Shown piece after piece: positions 11,569 to 21,937 of a DNA stretch of 58,000 bases. The stretch lies in contig NC_081405.1 in NCBI RefSeq assembly GCF_030272615.1, positions 23,889,772-23,947,771 on the forward strand, given 5' to 3'. The DNA comes from Cryptomeria japonica (taxonomy: Eukaryota; Streptophyta; Pinopsida; Cupressales; Cupressaceae). The notes beneath the pieces are model-generated. The model worked only from the letters and a program-made list of their open reading frames with translations, did not search any database and was not told the DNA's origin. The position numbers and the translations under genes were made by a program. Positions within the stretch are counted from its first letter, which is position 1, and each line of letters starts with the position of its first letter.

Positions 11569-13002
11569 TGATGCAGAGCATCTATCACAAACCATAAAAC
11601 CTTCAAGGGTATTACTGACCTGAAACTAATATAAGAACTTAAACTTAAATCAAGAGTCATATAAAATAATAAACCACTCTTCTCAACTCCAAAACTCACA
11701 ATCTGATCATTAAGTGACAATAGAAATGATATTCATCCATTCTACAAGGCAATCACAACATAATCTTTATACAAGGACTGTCTATCAAGTACTTCCACCA
11801 TATGCCACCAATCAACCCCAAACCACTTTTGAAGGTTATATTCCATCCCTACATACCTTCATTCAATATTTCAAATCATAACATTCACCTCAACATGAGA
11901 GAACAAATTCTTTATTGCCATGGGATACCCTAGTTCAGGGTTTCATCCTTTAAAAACTGTTTTCACAAAAATAATTACAAATTCTTCAATTATTAACCAA
12001 ATTAAGTCAGACAAAAAGAAATAGAAAGAGGATTAAGAGAAATTTCCAACACATATAGCCTTTCTTCATTATTATTCCTCATGTGACCATACCAAATGCT
12101 GCCACAGGATTGCTACTACCTTCACCAATTTGCTTTTCACCATGAACTGTAACAAACAATCATTAATAACTTTTTAAATACTCATCGTAAAGAAAATATA
12201 TCCTTTTAGACTTTAGATTGCCTATTTTAAAAGCTTCTCTCAAATTCATAGCAAGATCCAACAGTTAAATCAAAAGTTATGAGGATTTTTACAAAACGGG
12301 TAACCCTTGGCAGGGTTTTGACAATTTTTGTAAAAGCAAACATATCTTGCCAAATACTCCACAAAAATACATAAGAAAGGATTCATCTGAAATATATTTC
12401 ATTAAACCTATCATTAAAAAACATCTACATATCAAAATTACACCAAATATAATCTTCCATGGATCTATGACAGTCACAAATTCCTTAAAACCTTAAGACA
12501 ATTTGAGGGTTTGATGGATAATCTTTGTCAAATCCCCTCCAAAATGCTCTACACCCTTGATCTCAACCAAACATGGTTTTATAAACCATTTAAAAATCTT
12601 CTTAAATAATCTAACCACCTCATGACCAATGGATTGCATTCTTACACTTTTGTTGCACTTTTTGGCAATGTTGCGACTTTGCAATTTTTACAATTTTTGA
12701 CAAATTACCACTACACTTCACCCTAGCCTTCATGGACACCCATAACTTTTTATAATGGATTAAATTTAACCAATTAAAACATTTCAAATTTTTTGGGATG
12801 TTCTTCACACTTTGACCATAGTTGACCCTATTGGGACCTATTAGGTCTCTTGATACAAAATGACTCATCAAGCCTTACAACATGATTTGTTTTGATACAA
12901 ATGGTCTTTTGTGACCTTACAATCATTAATGCAACATTAAAAATTAATATAAATGTGATTTGTCTTCATGATACATCTCCATGGCTAGGTGCCCCTGCAC
13001 CA
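11569..13002 (-). repeat. 5' LTR of D (1,434 bp)
   Basis: This is the better preserved copy: TG at 11569 and CA at 13001-13002. Each tip holds a short perfect inverted repeat: GATGC-AGA-GCATC at 11570-11582 and GGTGC-CCCT-GCACC at 12988-13001. Confidence 0.9.
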
Positions 13003-13660
13003 TTGTGAAAGGATCAAATCCCAACTTCCAATTTTATCTCCAACTACCAGTTTTATCTCCAACTAAACATCTCAACAAGTTTCCCAAACTCTGGTTAACT
13101 ACTTATGTCTATCCATCAATCCATGGATGTAAAGTATAACTGGACTTTAAATCTCTCTTCATCTTCTTCCAAAGTGTTCTCCAAGAATAGCCAACAAACT
13201 TAGTATCTCTATCTAAAACTATACTCTTAGGTAATCCATGCAATCTTACCACTTCCTTGAAAAATAGGTCTACTACATGCAATGCATCTGATGTCTTCTT
13301 ACAAGGTATGAAATGAGCCAGCTTTGAAAATCTATCCACTACCACAAATATAGAATCATTCCCTCTCAGTGTCGTAGGCAATCCAAGTACAAAATCCATG
13401 CTTATATCTTCCCAAGGTCTTACCGGTACTGTGAAAGGTTTATACAATCCCACATTCTAACTACTACCTTTTGCAACTTGACAAAATCTACAACTCTGCA
13501 CATATCTCTTAACATGCTTATGAATCTGGGGCCAAAAGTACTACTCACTCACCAATGCAACTATTTTATCAATGCCAAAATGTCTAGCTAAACCTCCACT
13601 ATGTTTCTCTTTGATTAGGTTCTCTCTCATGGAACTCTTAGGTATGTATAACTGAACTCC
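13003..13660 (-). pseudogene. B: integrase zinc finger and catalytic core
   Basis: Read leftward, an HHCC finger (EKHSGGLARHFG ... CRFCQVAKG, about 13610-13475) precedes the core. The core has the first catalytic Asp in [28 protein letters not shown], and the second Asp in [10 protein letters not shown]. The third motif region HPWIDG is followed at once by a stop near 13107; coding resemblance then continues to 13003, where D interrupts it. At least two other stops lie between the finger and the core. Integrase would join the element's cDNA to the chromosome. Confidence 0.85.
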
Positions 13661-13678
13661 CTTGAATAAAATCCCATC

Positions 13679-14206
13679 CTAAATGAAATAATCCAACCAT
13701 TTGCTTCTATCCACCATAATCGGTTCTCTACATTCTATCCAAGGTTCTGCAAAATCCAGATCTTCATCATACAAGGTCTTCAAATCTTCAAAACCTAAGA
13801 CTGTCACTCTCATTTGTGTCAGCAAATTCCTTCTCCTACTCAATGCATCATAAACTTTGTTAGATTTCCCACTTCTATGCTTCAACATAAAGGTGTACCT
13901 CTACAAGAATTCTACCCATCTCATTTGTCTTTGATTCAACTTATTCTGACTGTTCAAATACTGCAAAGTTTGATGATCTATATACAACACAAACTCCTTA
14001 GGCAACAAGTAATTTCTCCATTTCTTCAAGGCTTGAACTATGGCATAAAATTCCTGATCATACACTGAATATCTCTTCCAAGCATCATTCAATTTATCAC
14101 TAAAGTATGCTACTGCTCTCCCTTCTTGACTCAAAACTACCCCTATTGTTGTTCCACTTGCATCACAATCCACTTGAAATACCTTATTGAAATCTGGTAA
14201 AGCCAA
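13679..14206 (-). pseudogene. B: RNase H and linker
   Basis: It shows a gypsy RNase [42 protein letters not shown] and [11 protein letters not shown]. The linker word KHRSGKSNKVYDALSRR lies at about 13820-13885, with Tyr where relatives usually have Ala. A stop at about 13898 separates the two parts, otherwise in the usual order. The domain follows RT directly, as in other gypsy elements. Confidence 0.87.
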
Positions 14207-14227
14207 AACAGGCTACTCAGTCACTTT

Positions 14228-15373
14228 CTACTTCAACAATTCAAAAAATTTGTTTGCTCTGGTGGTCCATTTGAATTCCTTCCGATCTCCCCTCATGGTC
14301 TCAGTCATAGGGTTACAAACTGAACTGAAATTTTTGATAAACTTCTGGTAAAAACTAGTCAATCCATGAAATGATCTCACCTCTCCAATACTTTCCAATG
14401 TAGGCCACTCAATAATGGCTTTCACTTTCTCAGGGTCCATCTTCAAACCATTACTAGATATCACAAATCCTAAATAGACTAACTCATCCTTCATGAAAGT
14501 GCACTTCTTGATATTGATCAACAACTTCTCTTCTCTCAACCTCTACAAAACTTGTCTTGACTGCAACAAATGCTCCTCTTTTGTTCTACTAAAAATTAGA
14601 ATGTCATCCAAATACACAATAACAAACTTACCCAAGAATTTCTTCAATACCTCATTCATCAACCTCATGAAAGTACTCGGTGCATTAGTCAATCCAAAAG
14701 GCATCACCAACCATTCATACAATCCTTCATTTGTCTTAAATGATATCTTCCACTCATCACTTTCTCTGATCCTGATATGATGATATTCACTCTTCAAATC
14801 TATCTTTGTAAAGTATTTTTCTCCACTCAAACTATCCATTATGTCATCCATCCTAGGCAAAGGAAATTGATATTTCACCATGATCTTGTTTATTGCTTTT
14901 GAATCGGTACACATCCTCCATTCTCCATTCTTCTTAGGTGTTAATACTGCTAGTACTACACAAGGGCTCAGACTCTCCCTGATCAAACCTTTCTTCAGTA
15001 GCTCCTGCACTTGTCTATTTAGTTCTTCATTCTCTGCTGGTGTCAACCAGTGTGGAGCTTTGTTAAGCAAACTAGCTCCGGGAACCAAGTCCTTACAATG
15101 AATAATACTTTTATCAGGTGAAAATCCATTAGGTACATTATCAGAAATGATGTCCTCATATTGTGTTAGCAAATCTCTTATCTCTGCCAGGTTTTCTACT
15201 TCCGGTTCCGGTCTCTCAGCCTTCTTAGGGATTAAGGAAAAACACACATTCTCATGTGTCAGTCCATCCATGAATTTTTTTCCATCTACTAAAAAGATTC
15301 TGGTATTTGTATAGACTTCATTCTTCAAAGGTTCCTCCAAAGGCAACAAGGTTTTCTTCATCCCATTGGCCAC
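14228..15373 (-). pseudogene. B: reverse transcriptase
   Basis: Motifs in order are KKNGEWRMCTDSKAINK, YFTKIDLKSEYHHIRI (first catalytic Asp), LYEWLVMPFGLTNAPSTF and YLDDILIFS (catalytic pair, about 14590-14615), then the thumb part LVYLGFVISSNGLKMDPEKV and SFHGLTSFYQKFI. A TAG at 14540-14542 breaks the frame (CAG expected). Length and motif spacing match a normal gypsy RT. Confidence 0.9.
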
Positions 15374-15565
15374 AATAGTGTATGTATTCTTCCTCCCATC
15401 ATGTATTGTCTATCTATCAAACTGCCAAGGTCTTTCCAACAAAAGATGACAAATATCCATAGGTATAATATCACACAAAACTTCATCATGATAATTCCCA
15501 ATTTTCAATTTTACCAAACATTGTTCACTTACTAACAACTTATGTTCATCCTGAATCCATGACAT

Positions 15566-15820
15566 CTAATAAGGCTTAGGGTGTTTCAATCTCTCCAATT
15601 TCAAATTATTCACCATCTCTTCTAAAACAAGATTATTTGAACTACCACTATCAATAACAACTTTACAATGCTTACTAGATACCTTACATCTGGTCTTGAA
15701 CATGTTCTTCCTCTGCAAGGGTTCTTCATCTCCTTTGGTATAACACAAAGCTCTCCTCATCATCAACAATTCTCCATCTTTCAGTTTATTGTCTGATCCG
15801 GTGGGGTTTTCTTCCACCAC
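15566..15820 (-). pseudogene. B: aspartic protease
   Basis: The active-site word is VVIDSGSSNNLV, a gypsy-type retropepsin site (D[ST]G). It is preceded by CKVSSKHCK and followed by EEMVNNLKLERLKHPKPY, a typical chromovirus order. The link to RT (15374-15565) is still recognisable as coding but has several stops. Confidence 0.82.
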
Positions 15821-15839
15821 TGCTGCTCTTCCGGTAGCC

Positions 15840-16878
15840 TATGTCTTCTTACATTCAAATGCATGGTTTCCTTCTCCTCCACACTTAAAGGAGGTTCCTC
15901 TAAATGTCCTCTTGTATTGGCTTCCAAAGTTCTCATTCCGGTAACCATCTAGTTCTCTCCTCTGGTATAAAATTCTCTCATCCTTCTAGTAGTAATTACC
16001 TTCTTTGCTCACTTCCTTGTCCTTGTTCTGACCTGTATTGTTTCCTCTTCCTTTGGTATATCCTCTTCCTCCTTGAAATCTTCCTCTGGTAAACCTTCCA
16101 CCTCTACCTGTTTGCCTTTGCTCATGTATTTTTTTCAATTTCTCTTTAGCCTTTATTGCATACTAGTAAGCCTCTTCAACACTCTCCAATTTGATCATAC
16201 TATGTTCATCTTGTATAGACATCCACAATCCATTTAAATATATGATAACTTGTTCAACTTCATCATCAACATGTCTAGATCTGATGTTCAACTTGTAAAA
16301 TGATTCGGTGTATTCCTTCACACTAGATTCCTTCTGTCTTATATTCTATAACTTACAAAATAAATCCACTTGATAATTCACTGGGATAAACTTTGATTTT
16401 AACTTAGCAATCATCCTATCCCATGTCTTAATATTTTCTTTACCTCTTCTTTCCATATCAACTTGCAAATGCTCCCACCAAAGAGATGCATGACCTTTCA
16501 ACTGGGTACAAACATATTTCACCTTCCTCCTTCTGTAGTGTTTTCAAAATCAAAATACTTCTCCATATCTAAGATCCAATCCATCAATTCATCCGAATCT
16601 AACTTCCCATCATGTTTCGATGGGGTAAAATGAGGTTTAGTGTTTGCCCTACTCAAAACCCTTAAAAACATTTCTTCCTCCAGATCAACTATTGGTAGGT
16701 TCACTTGTTCTGTCAGGGCTTCTTCTCCTTCATCTTCGCTTACATCTTCAATATGTCATCCTCTTCTCTGGGTTGTCTCCATGGCTTCTAACCAGGCTAC
16801 TATTCCTTGCAACATCTCCATCAGAGTAGGGTCTATATTCCCACGTGCTCTACCATTCCTAGTTCCTCTTTGCGCCAT
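15840..16878 (-). pseudogene. B: gag
   Basis: The frame can be followed from an ATG at 16876-16878, which starts MAQRGTRNGRAREGN. An early TGA lies near 16755, probably a decayed CGA. The capsid part includes LMDWILDMEKYFDFENT and LKGHASLWWEHLQ, a signature of plant gypsy Gag. A basic, Gly-rich tail follows, then a degenerate zinc knuckle at about 15858-15898 in which the first Cys is Ser and the His is Asn. Further stops lie near 16145-16170 and 16350. Confidence 0.82.
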
Positions 16879-16970
16879 TGATTCATTGTGGTCCTCTGCA
16901 ACTAAGGTCGGATCCACAATCTGCCACCCTACAATAAAATTTTAGGACACACAACCTCCAGAATGAACTT

Positions 16971-16983
16971 CTCTTTGATACAA
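16971..16983 (-). other. Primer-binding site of B
   Basis: Read on the minus strand this is TTGTATCAAAGAG just inside the 5' LTR. It is a decayed TGGTATCAGAGC, the initiator-tRNA-Met type. Confidence 0.65.
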
Positions 16984-16984
16984 A

Positions 16985-17771
16985 TCAAAGTAGTCACCAG
17001 TGAGGAGTGACCTCAAGGAGATTAGTCCAAACTAATTAGCAAGAGTAAACAAAATAAAAACATGCAGACATGATGGAGGCAATGCAGAAAAAATAGTTTT
17101 ATTGCATGAAATTTGATTACATCCAACCGGTAACAACTGAGTTACAACATACCGACACACAGGCTTGGTAGAATAGATCACATCGAGACCTTGAACCGAA
17201 AGATCTATCTTCTAGGCACAACCTATCTATCTGATACTTCTTAATTCTCTCTCTGACTGATTCCATTCTAAAGCATGATTACAAATATATATCAATCCAA
17301 AGGATCCATTTGGCCCAAAAGGGATCAAAACATGAAGAACAAGACCTAACGTGCAAAATGAACAAGGTCGGCCTCCACCAAGAGATTCCTTTGGAAAATC
17401 CAAAGGATGAAATGTAGAAGGTCGACCACATGCCAAGAAACATCAAAATCAATGTTCAAGGCTCCGCAAGCTTCGAAATGGGTTCCAGTAGATCACCATA
17501 ATAGGTCTCAGGCAATTGGTAACAAAGGAATAACCTGTAACAAGAAACTATCAAGGAAACCGGTAGCGATATCATGCTGAAAAGTGATCCAAAAGAGATG
17601 CAGTTTGAAATAAAGAAAAATGATTAAGTCTTCAAGTAGAATCCAACTCTATAGGATCTAGTGAGCCAAAACTACGACACAGAGAAAGAAAATTGAAACT
17701 GCAAACAAAATAGAAAGGAAATGTTTTTGGTTGATGCAAGATTGTTGTGAATCGGGGATGCTCCTGCATCA
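16985..17771 (-). repeat. 5' LTR of B (787 bp)
   Basis: It aligns with 7225-8014. Its outer tip on the minus strand is TGATGCAGGAGCATC, a perfect GATGC/GCATC stem with an AGGA loop (17757-17770). The inner end is TCAAAGTAGTC where TG would be expected, a decayed terminus. The TSD TACAC follows at 17772-17776. Confidence 0.9.
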
Positions 17772-18624
17772 TACACTTATTAAATACAAGTTATATCGTC
17801 AAAAACCTAGTTGAGGGTTGACCAAATACACAATAAATAATATTGCACAAAATTAGCCACCCGGACCAAATTACCCAAAGCGGTCCACTCCAAGAGAAAG
17901 AGGGGACCCAAATGCATCACAAAATATCATTCCAAGTTGAATTCAATGAACTATACATGCTAACACATCCTCCAAAGTCTAAACCAAATGTAACATGTAG
18001 ATATACAATAAAACTCAACAACTAGTCAGCCAAAAAATATCTTCCAATGCAAATTACCTAACGTGGATCTCCACACACTACAATGAGATGCATAATAATA
18101 TTCTAACTCAATCTCCAATGCATATTTGGACCAAAAAGGTGAGACAAACAAGATATTCTAAACGAGCATGCTGAAACATAACACAACTAAATATACCAAG
18201 AACAAACCAACATAACTCACTTGTGGAATAGAAACACCACCAGAGAATTGAACTAAAATACTACATTAACAAAATAAACATGTCCACTGAATTGCAACAC
18301 CAGATTCTAGAAATCTGGAGGCCATCAAGCATTTTTTAAACTAGTCTGATAGGCACCCTTACTATCAAAAAAGAACAACAATACACCTGTAATCCGTGAA
18401 CCAGAAAATTAGATGATACAACATCCTCAGGACACATAGTCCTCTCCCCCTTTGACATTAAAGACAAAGGGCACAACATGACATACTAACATTTGCACCA
18501 ATCCAGCTAAAACTAGTTTCCAACATACTCCACTAATCTCCCTGAGAGCAACAACAACATCAATCCAAGAGACAAAGAATAAGCTCTAAATCTCCCCCTA
18601 GAAAGATACACCTCATTTATGCAT
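17772..18624 (-). other. H: 3' noncoding region
   Basis: This region follows the H pol stop on the minus strand. Two polypurine words appear as CTCCCCCTA at about 18593-18601 and CTCTCCCCCTTTGAC at about 18441-18455, the same type seen ahead of other copia LTRs here. The second is a plausible primer for the H 3' LTR, which would then run leftward from about 18440 through B to 6956. I cannot confirm that because the H 5' LTR is not in the window. Confidence 0.6.
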
Positions 18625-18681
18625 CTATTTAAAGAAGGAAGGGGAAATGACCACTAAATTAAGCCTAAGATACTGAAAGGT
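18625..18681 (-). pseudogene. H: last codons of pol, separated by F
   Basis: Read leftward from the F insertion, the codons give TFQYLRLNLVVISP, the copia pol tail (relatives end DTFEYLR.KLGV). The preceding part (IFTKMLEKD) ends at 28330 on the far side of F. The stop is TAG at 18625-18627. The five bases AAGGT are present on both sides of F. Confidence 0.85.
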
Positions 18682-20384
18682 TGTTGGCATTTGGCATAAC
18701 TGATGCAAATGAGGTGATGCAATTGAAAGATGGATGACTGCACTGCTAAATGATAGAAGTCTATTTGTGTTGAAGAGATTGATATTCTATGATTAGATGA
18801 CTTGATTAGTTATTTCTATTTTCATTGATGGAAATTGATGTCAAATAATGTTTCTAATGTTCCTGATGTCTTGTTTTATCATCTAAGTGATTTGGTTTAC
18901 CATAAGATAGGGTTTACCAATAGTGAACTAAAGTCTGTGAAATAGGACTTTAATCGATAAAGCAGAGATGTTTTGATTGGATTTGAAGATCGACGATGAT
19001 TGGTGACTTGTGGTTTGGATGGTGAACTTGTATCATGGAAAGGTTTATCTAACCGGAACCAAAACTTGTGAAGATTACCAGAAGGCGTGTTTCAAATTTC
19101 TAATGAAGTTTTGCTAAGGTTTTAGTAGGGTTTAAGATTGGTGAAGATATCATCAAACCAGTAATGTTTTTTGTTATGAAGATGATCAACAACGAGTCTA
19201 CATGAAGTTGGTAAAATGACACAACCTGCATGAAAATATTTGATTACTGTTTTGGCGCAATTCAAGGAAGAATTTCTTGGGAATCAGTGAAATGCTTAGT
19301 AGAGAGTTTTATGGTTTTGATTTTGGTACAAATCAGATTTTCATGATGGGTTACAATCAACCAATGGTTGATATTGCATTGTAATTTGTTGTAATGATCT
19401 TTATATTGATATGTGATGATCTCTTATGATTTGAATTGTAAATTCATGATGTAATTAGGGTTTAGTGGCTGAGCTAGTTGAGATGGTTGTTTAGGATGGC
19501 ATAGTTGATGTTTTTGATGTCGGTGGTCTTAGAGAATGTGTTGAGTTGTCCAAGTGAAGTGTGAGATCTGCCTGAGAGTTGCAGAGTGTTGTACATAATT
19601 GGATTTGATCAAGCAAGAAGAGAAGTGCAAGTAACGGATTTTTTTCTTACTATTGTTCCCTAATGGTTGCAACGGGTTAAATCTCTTAACCGAGTAGGTG
19701 CTAACATGCCTTAAACATTTAAGTCCCCTAACAGGGTAGCTCTCAAAAGAGTGTTAAATCCTCTCATGAGGTTGATCCTAACAGATCATCAAGCTCCTAA
19801 CCAGGTTGTTAGGAAAATCCCTTAACTGGGTGACTCCTAATAGGGTCAACTCCTAATAGGGCATATTGTAAGCTCCTAACAAGACACACTTCAAAAGAGT
19901 ACAAATATTTGCGGGTGCCAACTCTCACTATGGTTTTTCCCTATTTGGGTTTCCACATCAAAAACTTATGGTGTTCATGTGTGGAATGTTTTTCATGTGA
20001 TGTTCTTGTTTATGTTTCATTTCATGCATTATTTCTGAGACATCAGTTATGATGTTTTATTAGAGGTTTATTAGAGGTTACTAGTATTGATAAGAGTTGA
20101 TAGAGAAAAGTTTTTGATCTGATAGATGAGGTTAATGAGTTGGTAAATGATCAAATCTATATGATTTCTTTAGTGGTGAAAGTATTGATTGATGTGGTAA
20201 ATGATTTGATTAATGTGTTAAGCAAATCTGATAAAGAGGTTATTAGATCTGGTTAAAGAAGTTGAGATATTTTTAAAATGGTTTCAGATTTGATAGAAGT
20301 TTGATTTTGGATTCAAATTTTCAATTGGTATTAATACTGATTCACCCCCCTCTCAGTATTAACGAAATCCTCATAGGATTAACA
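18682..20384 (+). repeat. 5' LTR of F (1,703 bp)
   Basis: It starts TGTTGGCATTTGGC and ends AGGATTAACA. A dense array of short phrases of the form TCCTAACNGGG or TCCCTTAACYGGG fills about 19660-19905. The TTTTTCCCTATTTGGGTTTCC block is near 19935 and GATTCACCCCCC near 20339. Confidence 0.94.
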
Positions 20385-20386
20385 AT

Positions 20387-20398
20387 TGGTATCAGAAG
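20387..20398 (+). other. Primer-binding site of F
   Basis: TGGTATCAGAAG lies two bases after the LTR. It matches the initiator-tRNA-Met site at ten of twelve bases. Confidence 0.85.
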
Positions 20399-20458
20399 TT
20401 TGGTCCTTAGTGTGCAGAAAGCTTAACCAGTTGAGGAAAAGATTCTAAGGAAGTCAAG

Positions 20459-21334
20459 ATGATGAAGAAAGAGGGTCTTAAGTTAAACAAGGATAACTAC
20501 AATATTTAGAAAGATAGAATGAAGATCTACATCAAAGGTCTTGGTGCACAATATTGGAAGCAAGTTGAAACAACATATGTTTCTCCTACTACTACTCCCT
20601 TGACACCTAATGAACTTAGAGAGAAGAAAGATAACATGCAAGCCCTAGAAGCTATTATAAGTAATTTATTTGATTTAGAATATAATTATGTTTAAGGATT
20701 GGAAACTACAGGTGAGGTTTGGGAGAAGTTAGAGAAAATATATGGAGGAGATGAGCATGTTCAAAGAGCCAAAGAAGAAAGCTTGAGAGGAAAGTTCAAT
20801 GACATGAGAATACTTGAAGAAGAAAATATTGCATAGTATGGTCAGAGAATCAAAGAAGTTGTTGGTGGCATAAAGAGTGCTGGAAGTAAAATAGAAATGA
20901 TGCAGTAGTAAGTAAAATGCTCAGAACTCTTCAACCTCTGTATGCTATATAGAATCGGCAATGCAAGAACTTAGATCTATTTCAAAGGATAAGGTAACCG
21001 TTGATTCATTGATTGGTAAGCTTACAACTTTTGAGTTAAATAGTTTTGACAATAGTGTGACAAAATCTACTAAATCTTCCTTTAAAGCTTCTGTTACCAG
21101 TTCATCTGCTAGAAAAGGAAAAAATATATTTCAAAATCATGAGTGCAGGACAAGTCATGGAAGTAACCGAGGAAATGAAGACAATGAAGATAAAGTGATG
21201 GAACTTGAGGCATTATTAGCAAAAAGATTTCCAAGAGGCACTAGTAAGTATAAAGGAAAGCTACCTTTGAAGTGTTTCTCTTGTATTAAAATTGGTCATA
21301 TTGCTGCTAACTTCCCTAACACCGATAAGAAATA
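20459..21334 (+). pseudogene. F: gag
   Basis: From the ATG at 20459 the copia Gag resemblance (KLNKDNYNI, YGGDEHVQRAKEESLRGK) is broken by stops near 20508, 20694 and 20835 and by frameshifts around 20900-20965. A clean frame then runs from 20961 to 21335. It contains KLTTFELNSFDNS, KLPLKCF and a zinc knuckle CFSCIKIGHIAANF near 21270-21310, with the last Cys changed to Phe. The order matches A and C, so F is a more distant member of the same clade. Confidence 0.82.
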
Positions 21335-21936
21335 AAAGTTTATAAGATTCAAAGGAAATGGCAAGAAACATTTTTATGTTGCAGTAGATGAAGGTGTGAC
21401 CGATGAGGAGTCAAATGATGAAGATGAAAATGAAGAAATTGTGTTTGTAGCCATGAAGGAGGAACTGTCAAATGAAAAGGAACTAGTATCTCATATGGAG
21501 AATAGTGAGGAATGGATTATAGATAGTGGCTTCTCACACCACATGACTAGAGATAAAAGTAAGTTCATTACCCTTAATGAATTTGATGGAGGTGTTGTTA
21601 GATTTGGAAATAACTCTCCTTGCATGGTGAAAGGTAAAGGTTCAATTTCTCTAAATGGGAAGAGTAATATTGATGATGTGTTTTGGGTTGACTGTCTAAA
21701 GCATAATATTTTAAGTGTCAGTCAGCTCAATGATAAAGGTTATTTTCTTGAGTTTAAAAGTGGAGTCTGCAGAATTCTTGGAGGTAATGGTGATCTGATT
21801 GCTACCGGGAAGCAAACTAGAGGTAATTTATTCCATTTGAATAATAATTTTAATAATTTTATGGTTGCAAGAATGGAAGATAGTTGGTTGCAACATAAAA
21901 TATGTTGTCATGTTAATTTTTAATTTAGTTAAGACA
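21335..21936 (+). pseudogene. F: protease and start of integrase
   Basis: The protease word is EEWIIDSGFSHHM, with Phe in place of the usual Cys after DSG. The following words (RFGNNSPCMVKGKGSISL, VDCLKHNILSVSQLN) are the conserved copia linker. Integrase begins with SWLQHK and CCHVNF, part of the HHCC finger. It stops at TAA 21921-21923 (GAT expected), and the G insertion starts at 21938. Confidence 0.85.
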
Positions 21937-21937
21937 A

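Larger units (their letters stand above)
9527..13002 (-). mobile_element. Element D, short-interior LTR retrotransposon in B integrase
   Basis: Two direct repeats of about 1,433 bp flank only 610 bp. A primer-binding site read on the minus strand lies next to the right repeat, so the element is minus-strand. TSDs are CTGTG (9522-9526) and TTGTG (13003-13007). It splits the B integrase between the words LILSQ and AEFAYNN. The interior encodes nothing recognisable, so D must have depended on proteins from another element. The LTR tips resemble those of G and B, which suggests a gypsy-type helper. Confidence 0.9.
7225..17771 (-). mobile_element. Element B, Ty3/gypsy chromovirus-type retrotransposon with nested D and E
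   Basis: Two LTRs of about 790 bp bracket, right to left, a primer-binding site, gag, protease, RT, RNase H, integrase and a chromodomain. RT before integrase defines Ty3/gypsy, and the C-terminal chromodomain defines the chromovirus branch. TSDs are TACAT (7220-7224) and TACAC (17772-17776), one mismatch. Two younger insertions interrupt the integrase gene: solo LTR E and element D. Stops occur throughout, so it is inactive. The two LTRs differ at many sites. Confidence 0.9.

Noticed and set aside
9527-13002. Reading D as a simple tandem duplication of B integrase flank
   Set aside because: Primer site, TG...CA ends and a target-site duplication at a single integrase codon show that it is an LTR element.
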